Source of the DNA: Pseudomonadales bacterium | GTDB lineage: Bacteria; Pseudomonadota; Gammaproteobacteria; Pseudomonadales; Azotimanducaceae | Direction: 5' to 3' | DNA: 64,000 nucleotides | Assembly: GCA_017642855.1 (NCBI GenBank) | Contig: JAEPOO010000001.1 | Location: forward strand, 124,001 to 188,000 | Part shown: in pieces, positions 25,642-32,885 of the stretch | How the letters are laid out: each line of letters starts with the position of its first letter | Position numbering within the stretch: the first letter of the stretch is position 1 | The notes under the pieces: generated by a model | Database searches by the model: none | What the model was told of the DNA's origin: nothing | Seen by the model: only the letters and a program-made list of their open reading frames with translations | Translations under genes and position numbers: made by a program

Positions 25642-26928
25642 TTAGCTAACCTTCTCGACGATGATCTTTCGATAAAGTTTTTCCATCTGTTCAGCGGCAA
25701 CGGCCCAGCTGAACTTCTCTAGAATTCTCTTTCTGCCTCGCCCCGCCAGTCGTTCCCTCAAATCTGCATCATCCATCATGACGCGGATCGAGCTGGCGAT
25801 AGCGCCTGCATCTCTCGTGGGGACAGTGATGCCCGCATCTCCGACTACTTCGGGCAGTGCGCCGCCGTCTGTTGAGATAATAGGCACACCGCAGGCCATG
25901 GCTTCACCGGCAGGCAGTCCAAAGCCTTCATAAATGGAAGGGACTACAGCGCAGGTTGCCCGCGCATAAAGTTCAGCAACTTCCTCTGAAGTGAGTCCTG
26001 AGTGAAATGTGATTCGGTCGCCAATGTTGAGTCGCTTGATTAGTTTGGCGGTGTCACCGTCTTCTTTCAGCTTTCCGAGAACGTTGAGTTTCAGATCCGG
26101 GATCTCATTGCGAAGTTGCGCGATGGCATGGATGAGGTAGTCGAGTCCCTTCAGAGGCGCGTCAGCTGATGCAGTTGCCATGATGGTGTAGGGCTCGCGG
26201 AGAATATCCGGTATCGGTCGGAACACTTCGGTATCGATGCCATTGTGGACGATCTTCAGCGTGTCTTCGGGTACTGAAAAGTCTGTTGCGATATCAAATC
26301 GTGAAGCCTCGGAAACGGTCACCAGGTTCTTTAGCTGGCGAACCACTTTCTTCTGCATGCGAAGGAAGGAATGCCAGCGTCTGATGAGTAACCGCATTTT
26401 CCAGTTTTCTGCGCTTTGCAAAGCGATGCGTAAATCGCTGGTGATTGGGTGATGGATCGTGGTCAGAAGCGGCACACCCATTTTTTGTAACTGCAGGGTG
26501 CCGTAGCAAAGACTCTGATTGTCATGAACGATGTCGTAATCAGGTTGGTGACGTTTGAAGTAGTCGACCAGTCTTCGGCCGAAAGTGTAAGGTTCCGCGA
26601 AGCCACCGGTCAGCATTGACCACCATTCGATAAAATCGGTGTAGGAAGTCAGGTGGTGAGGCCTTAGCGCGGTAACGTGATTTTCTGCCTCGAAGAGATT
26701 GAGACCAGGCAGCTTGATCAGCCTGACCCGCTCATCCAGTTCGGGGTAGGGCTCGCCTGAAATGACATCGACCCTGTGCCCGCGCTCAACGAGCGCTTTG
26801 CTGAGAAACTTAAGATAAATGCCCTGGCCGCCGCTATATGGGTTGCTTCGATACCCCAGCAGGCAGATTTTCAGTTTTGGTTGATCGATAACCTGAAACT
26901 GCGGTGGGCGCTGATCGGCGGCCAACAT
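25642..26928 (-). CDS. GT4-family glycosyltransferase
   Basis: A 428-residue GT-B enzyme. The N-terminal Rossmann part starts KICLLGYRSNPYSGGQGIYL (about 19-38), with the Gly-rich loop that contacts donor phosphate. The C-terminal EGFGLPAGEAMACGVPIIST (about 335-354) is the GT4 EX7E motif, followed by GALPEVVGDAG. These enzymes transfer sugars from nucleotide donors with retention. ATG 26928 is chosen over an adjoining in-frame TTG. It is the first gene of the GT4-methyltransferase-toroid operon. Confidence 0.88.
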   Translation of the reverse strand: MLAADQRPPQFQVIDQPKLKICLLGYRSNPYSGGQGIYLKFLSKALVERGHRVDVISGEPYPELDERVRLIKLPGLNLFEAENHVTALRPHHLTSYTDFIEWWSMLTGGFAEPYTFGRRLVDYFKRHQPDYDIVHDNQSLCYGTLQLQKMGVPLLTTIHHPITSDLRIALQSAENWKMRLLIRRWHSFLRMQKKVVRQLKNLVTVSEASRFDIATDFSVPEDTLKIVHNGIDTEVFRPIPDILREPYTIMATASADAPLKGLDYLIHAIAQLRNEIPDLKLNVLGKLKEDGDTAKLIKRLNIGDRITFHSGLTSEEVAELYARATCAVVPSIYEGFGLPAGEAMACGVPIISTDGGALPEVVGDAGITVPTRDAGAIASSIRVMMDDADLRERLAGRGRKRILEKFSWAVAAEQMEKLYRKIIVEKVS

Positions 26929-26984
26929 CAAGAGACTTCCACGGTCAAAAGGACGGGAATTCTACGTATTTTGCGGGTTAAATA

Positions 26985-27953
26985 CTACTGAGCGGAGCGC
27001 GAGACGATGTCTGAGATGCGGCGTCCAGACTGCTTTCGCTTATCGTTCTCGGAGACTTCCTTGATCTTGAACACTGATTCCTGCTCGGCACGACGATCAC
27101 CCTTCTCGCGACGTTCCGGACCATAAGCGGGTGCTTCGTGCTCTTCTGTGAAGACGTTCGCGTAAAGGTTGGCCACCCAGGCCTGACCTTCCTGCGTTCT
27201 TCGCAGGTATCTGATGCCCTCGGTAATGAACGGTGTCACGACATCCCAGAAGAAGCGGGGATAACCTTCTCGCAGATCTGCTGCGGTGGTGTAACCCATC
27301 TTTGCGGCCTGACCCGTTTCCTTAAACTCCGCAAACAGAGAAGAAATCTTTCGATGATACTGGGGGTCACCCAGCTGCCCAATCAGGTCCGCGGCTCGCA
27401 GCAATCCCGGGAAATCAGAAGATTCCTGATGGTCCTCCTCAGTGGGGACGGGGAAGCGGGTGCGCTCGATGTTTTCGCAGATGGTGTCCGCGTCAATCCT
27501 GGTCTCGCGTTCGAAGCGCTCGCGGATAAAGAGCTTAGCGCGATCGACGTGGTAAGGCGTTAGAGCTGCATCGGTCGAACCCGGAGGCGGTGCGATTGTC
27601 TCGTAGTCCATGTTGATGGCGTAGCGACCGGATCGGTCAGCTCGACAGATTCCGCGAACATAACCAATGTCGTGGTTCAGAAGCGAAATCACAAAATGAA
27701 CCCACTCGTTTGCGGTGACAGAACCCTCAATGAGGATCTTGCCCCGTAGGATTTCGGTGCCCACCATTGTCACCATGATCGTGTGATTCACGTCATGATA
27801 GGGTGCATCGCTGTTGGCGATGACTTCCAGTGCGTTCCTTGCGTTGGCCACGATCAGATGAATGTCTGATTCGTTGCTGCCGTACATGTTGACGTAGTGC
27901 TCAACGAGCTCATCAACAAACGCTTCAATGACTACTGACGATGGGTTGAACAT
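26985..27953 (-). CDS. HD-domain phosphohydrolase (cyclic-nucleotide phosphodiesterase-like)
   Basis: A 322-residue protein with an HD-type metal site: YHDVNHT (His53), LLNHDIGYVRG (His94-Asp95) and LRAADLIGQLGD (Asp189). The first motif resembles the PDEase YHNxxH signature, so a cyclic nucleotide or other phosphodiester is a reasonable substrate. The C-terminal 60 residues are highly charged with repeated RREKGDRR-like stretches. The start at 27953 (MFNPSSV) is preferred to an upstream extension. It is divergent from metR but nothing links the two biochemically. Confidence 0.72.
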   Translation of the reverse strand: MFNPSSVVIEAFVDELVEHYVNMYGSNESDIHLIVANARNALEVIANSDAPYHDVNHTIMVTMVGTEILRGKILIEGSVTANEWVHFVISLLNHDIGYVRGICRADRSGRYAINMDYETIAPPPGSTDAALTPYHVDRAKLFIRERFERETRIDADTICENIERTRFPVPTEEDHQESSDFPGLLRAADLIGQLGDPQYHRKISSLFAEFKETGQAAKMGYTTAADLREGYPRFFWDVVTPFITEGIRYLRRTQEGQAWVANLYANVFTEEHEAPAYGPERREKGDRRAEQESVFKIKEVSENDKRKQSGRRISDIVSRSAQ

Positions 27954-28096
27954 GATGGGTCTTCGATATTGATGCTTGAAGCATTGTGTGCCCTGCGGGT
28001 CTTGAGTCAAGCCAATTCTGGGTTGTGCCAACGGTCGGCGGTTTTTTCTGCGTCAACGGTCAAATTGAACAGTTTTTAAAGAATTTGAGTATACAT

Positions 28097-28109
28097 TGAA
28101 ATTCCTTCA
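28097..28109. promoter_or_regulatory. MetR binding site
   Basis: TGAAATTCCTTCA matches TGAA-N5-TTCA, the MetR operator, with the preferred central T. It lies 31 bases before the metR start, where MetR proteins commonly repress their own gene. The divergent HD gene begins about 145 bases away. Confidence 0.75.
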
Positions 28110-28140
28110 TTCTGGCATTCTCGTTTGGGACCCATCCATT

Positions 28141-29058
28141 ATGATTGAACTCAGGCATTTGAAGACACTGGTGGCGCTGCGCGACACCGGCAGCCTGGTA
28201 GAGGCGGCGGAAAGCCTCTTTCTGACCCAGTCCGCCTTGTCTCACCAGTTGAAAGATCTTGAAGACCGACTGGAGTGCACGCTGTTTGTTCGAAAGACCA
28301 AGCCGCCGAGATTTACTTCAGCGGGTCGACGACTGCTCAATCTGGCGGATGAAGTGCTGCCGATGGTTAAAAGTGCCGAGCGCGATATTGCTCGGCTCGC
28401 CGGTGGTGAAGCCGGCAGGTTACATATATGTATCGAGTGTCACAGCTGCTTCCAGTGGCTGATTCCCTGTCTGGATCGATACCGTTCCAATTGGCCAGAG
28501 GTAGAGCTGGATCTCACCGGCGGATTCAATTTTGCGCCGCTTCCTGCCCTGGTTCGTGGTGACCTGGACCTTGTCATCACCTCAGACCCTGTTGAACTGC
28601 CTGGTGTGGCTTATGTGCCACTGTTCACCTATGAAGCGATGCTGGCCCTTGGCAACGAACATGCGCTAGCGGCAAGGGCGATGGTTCTGCCTGATGATCT
28701 TGAAAACGAGGTTCTGATCACTTATCCCGTGGAAAGGGATCGACTCGATATTTTCACCCGGTTCCTTGAGCCGATGGATGTTGAACCGGCGGAGGTACGA
28801 ACCGCCGAGCTCACACCCATGATGATTCAGCTGGTTGCCAGCGGTCGGGGCGTGACCTGCTTGCCCAACTGGGCGCTCACCGAATACCTGGAGCAGGGTA
28901 CCGTGATGGTGAAGAAACTGGGTGAATCCGGGCTCTGGTGTACGTTGTACGCGGCGGTCAGAGAGGATCAGAGGGAGATGGCGTTTATGCAGGATTTTTT
29001 GTCGACGGCGGTGGAAACCTGTTTTGCCAACCTTAGTGGTATCAAAGCTGTCCAATAA
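28141..29058 (+). CDS. metR: LysR family regulator MetR
   Basis: A 305-residue regulator beginning MIELRHLKTLVALRDTGSL, with winged helix-turn-helix AAESLFLTQSALSHQLKDLEDRL (about 21-43), which closely follows MetR. The effector domain starts near residue 90 (RLHICIECHSCFQWLIP); MetR uses homocysteine as coregulator to activate methionine genes. The start is ATG 28141, since the upstream extension would run through the operator. A perfect MetR box upstream supports the identity and autoregulation. Confidence 0.9.
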   Translation: MIELRHLKTLVALRDTGSLVEAAESLFLTQSALSHQLKDLEDRLECTLFVRKTKPPRFTSAGRRLLNLADEVLPMVKSAERDIARLAGGEAGRLHICIECHSCFQWLIPCLDRYRSNWPEVELDLTGGFNFAPLPALVRGDLDLVITSDPVELPGVAYVPLFTYEAMLALGNEHALAARAMVLPDDLENEVLITYPVERDRLDIFTRFLEPMDVEPAEVRTAELTPMMIQLVASGRGVTCLPNWALTEYLEQGTVMVKKLGESGLWCTLYAAVREDQREMAFMQDFLSTAVETCFANLSGIKAVQ

Positions 29059-29084
29059 CACTTCTCTTTAAAATTGGTTTACGC

Positions 29085-29090
29085 TATAAC
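29085..29090 (+). promoter_or_regulatory. -10 element of candidate small RNA
   Basis: TATAAC, followed seven to eight bases later by the first base of the hairpin at 29098. The region from 29066 is A/T-rich but lacks a good -35, so the promoter is weak or activator-dependent. Alternatively, the RNA is processed from the metR transcript. Confidence 0.4.
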
Positions 29091-29097
29091 TTGTTTT

Positions 29098-29280
29098 ACG
29101 TGCGGACAGTTCTGACCAGGGGGAACGTCCCAGCACGTCCAGTGGCACCCTGATCGTATAAGGAGGTGATCCCATTAATAGTCAGTCTAGCGGGGGAGCC
29201 TCCGAGCTGAATTAGCTTAGGAGTCTCCCAATACGAAGACCAAGCCTCGGCGAGAATCTCGCCGGGGCTTTTTCTTTTTC
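29098..29280 (+). ncRNA. candidate structured small RNA with 16S rRNA 3'-end complement
   Basis: Three hairpins are evident. H1 (29098-29138): ACGTGC-GGAC-a-GTTC pairs with GAAC-GTCC-ca-GCACGT, 14 pairs and two small bulges. H2 (29194-29229): GGGAG.CTCC.AGCT pairs with AGCT.GGAG.CTCCC, one mismatch and one internal loop. H3 (29244-29268) is an 11-pair stem with T5-C-T5 after it, an intrinsic terminator. Between H1 and H2 lies TAAGGAGGTGATCC (29159-29172), perfectly complementary to the conserved last 14 bases of 16S rRNA. No convincing gene follows. I do not recognise an RNA family; a metR 3'-UTR-derived RNA or a short-ORF leader are alternatives. Confidence 0.55.
29244..29280 (+). terminator. 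intrinsic terminator ending the candidate RNA and metR transcripts
   Basis: GCCTCGGCGAG, loop AAT, CTCGCCGGGGC, then T5CT5. The stem has eleven pairs including one T-G wobble. It stops any plus-strand transcript before the T-rich repeat. Confidence 0.9.
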
Positions 29281-29436
29281 GGGCTAAAGGCTTTTTTTTG
29301 GCTAAAGGCTTTTTTTGGCTAAAGGCTTTTTTCGGGCTAAAGGCTTTTTTTGGCTAAAGGCTTTTTTCGGGCTAAAGGCTTTTTTTGGCTAAAGGCTTTT
29401 TTCGGGCTAAAGGCTTTTTTTGGCTAAAGGCTTTTT
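29281..29436. repeat. nine-copy tandem repeat with 35-base higher-order period
   Basis: The core GGCTAAAGGC followed by T6-T8 occurs at 29282, 29300, 29317, 29335, 29352, 29370, 29387, 29405 and 29422. Intervals alternate strictly 18 and 17 bases. The 18-base unit ends in CG except in the first pair, where it ends in TT. The array runs from the terminator to within four bases of the stop of the convergent oxidase gene. On the minus strand it would be transcribed as A-rich units (AAAAAAAGCCTTTAGCC). No coding role is apparent. Confidence 0.95.
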
Positions 29437-29439
29437 CTC

Positions 29440-30024
29440 TTAGGGCATCAGGATGGCTTGTTGCCAGGCGCCGTCATCAAGGGTGTAACGTCTGCGGTCA
29501 TGCAAGCGCTCCGGATTGTTGAGGTCGAGACATTCGATCACTGCCGCACGGACCAGGATGGCGGCCGCCTGCTCAGAGGTTGTCATGTCTTCTTCAGAGA
29601 CTTCTTCTCGTAGACCCCGTACAAAATCTACAAGGACATCCCTGTTTTCCAGTTCTGCACTTTGTGATGCGAGCTTCTCGTAACTGTAATCCAGGTATTT
29701 GGATTCAATGGGTCTGCGATGCCAATGGGTATCGATGACATCCCTGCCAAGTTCTTCGATGGTTCCGCTCACACGATATTGGCGTTGAACCGATGGCATC
29801 CAGATCAAAGCTTCTGCTTGGTTATTGTCCCGGATAATCTGCCACTTTTGGCTGGTCTTGTTGATGAAGAGGGTCAGGCCTTCATGGGTGACTTCTCTTA
29901 AGACAAGGGTGCGTACACTGGGCGCGCCATCTTCGCTGAGAGAAAGAAAACAGATGTCTGCGTTGCTGTCCTGATGGCCACGGGCGGTTTGCCGGTCCCT
30001 GGCCAGATCTTCAAGCGGGTTCAT
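29440..30024 (-). CDS. pyridoxamine 5'-phosphate oxidase family protein
   Basis: A 194-residue PNPOx-fold protein. RTLVLREVTHEGLTLFINKTSQKWQ resembles the FMN-binding strand region, RRPIESKYLDYSYEKLASQS matches the RPxxSxxxxxASxQS region of PdxH, and the C-terminus NPERLHDRRRYTLDDGAW is the PdxH C-terminal domain. It may oxidise pyridoxine/pyridoxamine phosphate, but it is shorter than E. coli PdxH (218) and divergent, so I leave the symbol empty. Start ATG 30024 (30027 is also ATG) overlaps the upstream gene by 14 bases, suggesting coupled translation. Confidence 0.72.
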   Translation of the reverse strand: MNPLEDLARDRQTARGHQDSNADICFLSLSEDGAPSVRTLVLREVTHEGLTLFINKTSQKWQIIRDNNQAEALIWMPSVQRQYRVSGTIEELGRDVIDTHWHRRPIESKYLDYSYEKLASQSAELENRDVLVDFVRGLREEVSEEDMTTSEQAAAILVRAAVIECLDLNNPERLHDRRRYTLDDGAWQQAILMP

Positions 30025-30853
30025 CATCGTCCACAGAATCTGGATCGAAATCAAAAACGCCGTGAGTGATGCCCTCGGGCGGCGTTTCTCTCGTATCGAG
30101 CATCCACTGGTACAAACGGCCGTGGGCGCTGCCCAGCAAAGCATCCCGGATCATCCCTTTGGCGTCAACATCCTGGGCTTCAGCCAGAAGTCGCTCGAAG
30201 TTGAAAATGAAGTTCTTGCTGTGCCGTGTGCGGATGGGTGTGCCCCAGAGAAGTTTGTAGGCGTACCTGGGCCCATGACTGGCCCGGATTTGCAGCATCG
30301 AGCGGCTAAAACCCTCCGGGTCTGAATTGTTCAGATTTCCCCAGAGTTCTCCGATCTGTTCCTGGCTGACGACCCCGCTTTCGTTTGTTGCCTGGCTGGA
30401 CAGGAACAGAAAAGCCGCGATGGCCCCCAGCTGTTGCTTCACGCTCTCAGCCACCTGGAGAAAGGCCTGCCGGCTGATGGCATCAGACTGGATGACGGCC
30501 TGTTCTGCTGACTTTTGAATTTCCACGTACTGCATCTTGATGGCGTCGGTGTTCTGCGTCAGTTCTTTCTTCTGCAGGAAGTAGCCGATCACCAGCCAGA
30601 GGAAGGCGAGTGGTGCGAAGGCACCTTCAAGAAAATTGCCGACCTGCTCAATCGGCGCGTCGTAGATATACCGCCAGCTAATCGCGTGTTCAACGTAAGT
30701 GGCAAGCGTTGCGAGCCAAACAAAGGTAATGGATAGACCAAGCCAGATTCGCCAGTCTGGCGTGCCGCCGGCAGCGTGTAAGCCAAAGGGTTGTTCGTGA
30801 GCTTTTGCTTCAACAATCCTGGCGTTGTTTTTGTCAGCCAATGGATCCGGCAT
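30011..30853 (-). CDS. hypothetical protein with two membrane segments
   Basis: A 280-residue protein. Two hydrophobic segments occur at about 36-53 (WLGLSITFVWLATLATYV) and 77-93 (FAPLAFLWLVIGYFLQ), followed by a helical, Gln-rich part and a soluble C-terminal half with an acidic tail (FDFDPDSVDDDEPA). Its topology resembles membrane-anchored signalling or scaffold proteins. No recognised catalytic motif. It overlaps the oxidase gene and follows the VOC gene by about 20 bases, so it sits in a five-gene minus-strand operon. Confidence 0.7.
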   Translation of the reverse strand: MPDPLADKNNARIVEAKAHEQPFGLHAAGGTPDWRIWLGLSITFVWLATLATYVEHAISWRYIYDAPIEQVGNFLEGAFAPLAFLWLVIGYFLQKKELTQNTDAIKMQYVEIQKSAEQAVIQSDAISRQAFLQVAESVKQQLGAIAAFLFLSSQATNESGVVSQEQIGELWGNLNNSDPEGFSRSMLQIRASHGPRYAYKLLWGTPIRTRHSKNFIFNFERLLAEAQDVDAKGMIRDALLGSAHGRLYQWMLDTRETPPEGITHGVFDFDPDSVDDDEPA

Positions 30854-30873
30854 GTGTCCTCCCTGCAGTCACG

Positions 30874-31551
30874 TTAACCCGGAGTAAGGTCTCCAGTGAG
30901 TGAAGCTCTCTGTGATACCTCGATAAAATTTCCGTCCGGGTCCCTGATGAACGAAATTCTCGCGGTACTGCCGAGTGTTGTGGGCGCTGCACCCTCAGTG
31001 GCACCCATTTGCAGCAGTCGTTCATGTTCCGAATCTACTTTATACACCTGTACGGTGATATAGCGGTAGCCAGGCGCCCTGTAGATGTCAGGTACCCGGA
31101 GTCCGGGCTCTTCAACGAATTGAAAGACGGTAGTGGCCCAACGGCAATGATTTTCGGAGAGTGGCGTGGCACCCAATGCATCGCAGTAGAAATGCATGGC
31201 GCGTTCTACCGATGACGTGGCCATTCGCATGCCGATGTGGTCGATATCCAGGAGGCCCTCGGGTACCCGTAATAGGCGATTGCCGTCAGGATCGATCAAA
31301 GATTGTGACTCGGTCAGGTTCGAAGCGATCATCAGTTCGCGAAATCCTGTCGGTTCGACACCGGGCAAAGGGTCCCGCGCATGATTGAGCTTGAATACAG
31401 AGCCCTTGAGCGACAGGCGGTGCTGGTGGAAACCTCCACCCAGTTTCAACAGCGCCTCATAGGGCAGACCTACATCATCTCGCCAGAAGGGCAGCGATTC
31501 TTCGAGATTGGTCCAGATGCCAATGTCGATGTGGCTTTTCGCCAGCTTCAT
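30874..31551 (-). CDS. VOC superfamily (glyoxalase/dioxygenase-like) protein
   Basis: A 225-residue protein with two vicinal-oxygen-chelate modules. The second contains DIDHIGMRMATSSVERAMHFYCDALG (about 105-130) and ends with SFIRDPDGNFIEVSQ (about 202-216), the typical module ends that supply metal ligands (His and Glu). The N-terminal module starts HIDIGIWTNLEESLPFWRDDVG. Function within the superfamily (glyoxalase, ring-cleavage dioxygenase, resistance protein) cannot be told. It shares a 4-base ATGA overlap with the upstream small gene. Confidence 0.85.
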   Translation of the reverse strand: MKLAKSHIDIGIWTNLEESLPFWRDDVGLPYEALLKLGGGFHQHRLSLKGSVFKLNHARDPLPGVEPTGFRELMIASNLTESQSLIDPDGNRLLRVPEGLLDIDHIGMRMATSSVERAMHFYCDALGATPLSENHCRWATTVFQFVEEPGLRVPDIYRAPGYRYITVQVYKVDSEHERLLQMGATEGAAPTTLGSTARISFIRDPDGNFIEVSQRASLTGDLTPG

Positions 31552-31817
31552 GACCTGTCTATAGTCTCGTCCAGCAAAGACTGGTTGTTGGCGACCAGGG
31601 TCACCCGGATCTGATTTGCTTCGACCTCGAGTGTACTTTCGATGAACTCATGCCACTCATAGTCGGTTTGTACTGAGCTGCTTAACTTCAGGGTTCGTGG
31701 ATCCTGGCCCAATGCCTTTTTGTCTCTTTCAAGACCGTTGATGTGCAGGCTTGCATCATCGGTTTCGACGATGATGCGGATGACCGCACCGCGGTAGTTA
31801 ACTTCGAATTCTGACAT
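31548..31817 (-). CDS. small hypothetical protein, operon member
   Basis: An 89-residue protein from ATG 31817 (MSEFEVNYRGAVIRIIVETDD). Alternating hydrophobic residues suggest a beta-rich domain followed by a helix-poor C-terminal part. No family recognised. The ATGA overlap with the VOC gene supports translation and makes it the first gene of the minus-strand run 31817-29440. An ATG four codons upstream exists but is spaced worse. Confidence 0.6.
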   Translation of the reverse strand: MSEFEVNYRGAVIRIIVETDDASLHINGLERDKKALGQDPRTLKLSSSVQTDYEWHEFIESTLEVEANQIRVTLVANNQSLLDETIDRS

Positions 31818-31885
31818 GCGCGGCAACATAACAGGGTTGGCGGAGACATGGTATGATGCGCGCGATTTTTTCAGTGGAATTCATC

Positions 31886-32044
31886 ATGTCTAACGACGCA
31901 AAACAAACCGCACAGGAATTAGCTGATGGACTTAAGCGGCTGGGCCCGAACCGGGTTGTGGCGCTCTCTGTACATAAGTCCAAGGAACTGATCGAAGAGT
32001 TGGAAGAAAAAGCCAACCGACTGGTTGAGTTGCTGAACAAGTAA
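31886..32044 (+). CDS. 52-residue helical protein
   Basis: ATG 31886 follows AGTGGA. The product MSNDAKQTAQELADGLKRLG continues to a C-terminal run of Lys, Glu and Leu with heptad spacing (SKELIEELEEKANRLVELL), a likely short coiled coil. It lies 13 bases before the dioxygenase gene on the same strand. The role is unknown; possibly a dimerising regulator or small structural protein. Confidence 0.6.
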   Translation: MSNDAKQTAQELADGLKRLGPNRVVALSVHKSKELIEELEEKANRLVELLNK

Positions 32045-32057
32045 GACAGCGCAATCC

Positions 32058-32885
32058 ATGTTCCAAGTCCGGCCCTACTCAGGAGCCATCGGTGGTTTGG
32101 TTGAAGGCATCGATCTTTGTCGTGTTTTGGATGACGCGACCTTTGAACGCCTGCAGCAGGCTCTGCTCGATTACGAAGTGTTGTTCTTTCGTGATCAACC
32201 CCTTGAGCCTGTGCATCATGCTGCACTCGCTGATCGATTTGGCCAGCCACAACTGCATGAAGCTTACGATCATGTCGATGGCTATCCTCAGATCACAATT
32301 CTGGAAAACGATCGGGAACGTCCCTCCAAGATTGAGATGTGGCACACGGACATGACGTTCCGGCTCTGTCCACCTCTTGGATCGATACTACATGGCGTCA
32401 TCATCCCCGAGAAAGGCGGTGACACTATGTTTGCGAGCATGTCAGCAGCCTATGAAGGGTTGTCTGATCGCATGAAATCGATGTTGTCAGAACTGACTGC
32501 AGTGCACGACTTCAGCCATGGATTCAAAGAGAGTCTTGCTGAAGCTGGCGGCCGAGAGAGACTTGCTGACATGGTGGCAGCCAACCCACCCGTTGAGCAT
32601 CCGGTCATCCGGACGCACCCGATCTCTGGCAAAAGATGCCTTTATGTAAATTCACTGTTCACGGTTCGAATAAAAGGCATGCACGAGCGAGAGAGTCGCG
32701 CACTCCTGGAGTTTCTCTATCAGCATGTCACGACACCGGAATATACCTGCCGGTTTGATTGGCAGCCGAACTCCGTTGCCTTCTGGGACAATCGAATCAC
32801 ACAACACAAGCCTGTGAATGACTATTGGCCCGCGCATCGTAAGATGCAGCGAATTACCATTGATGATGGTGAGCGACCTTATTAG
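32058..32885 (+). CDS. TauD/TfdA family Fe(II)/2-oxoglutarate dioxygenase
   Basis: A 275-residue enzyme. MWHTDMTF contains the His96-x-Asp98 iron ligands, and the distal His sits in RITQHKPVNDYWPAHRKMQRITI near the C-terminus with the Arg that binds 2-oxoglutarate. Family members hydroxylate taurine, herbicides, sulfonates or carboxylates to release a leaving group; the substrate is open. Convergent with the alpha/beta hydrolase gene, overlapping by four bases. Confidence 0.88.
   Translation: MFQVRPYSGAIGGLVEGIDLCRVLDDATFERLQQALLDYEVLFFRDQPLEPVHHAALADRFGQPQLHEAYDHVDGYPQITILENDRERPSKIEMWHTDMTFRLCPPLGSILHGVIIPEKGGDTMFASMSAAYEGLSDRMKSMLSELTAVHDFSHGFKESLAEAGGRERLADMVAANPPVEHPVIRTHPISGKRCLYVNSLFTVRIKGMHERESRALLEFLYQHVTTPEYTCRFDWQPNSVAFWDNRITQHKPVNDYWPAHRKMQRITIDDGERPY

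Noticed and set aside
29159..29172. Minus-strand end of a 16S rRNA gene
   Set aside because: Only the 14-base terminal sequence matches; the adjoining bases on both sides do not continue into 16S rRNA.
29281..29436. CRISPR array
   Set aside because: Units are 17-18 bases with T-run spacers and no unique spacers; no cas gene is near.
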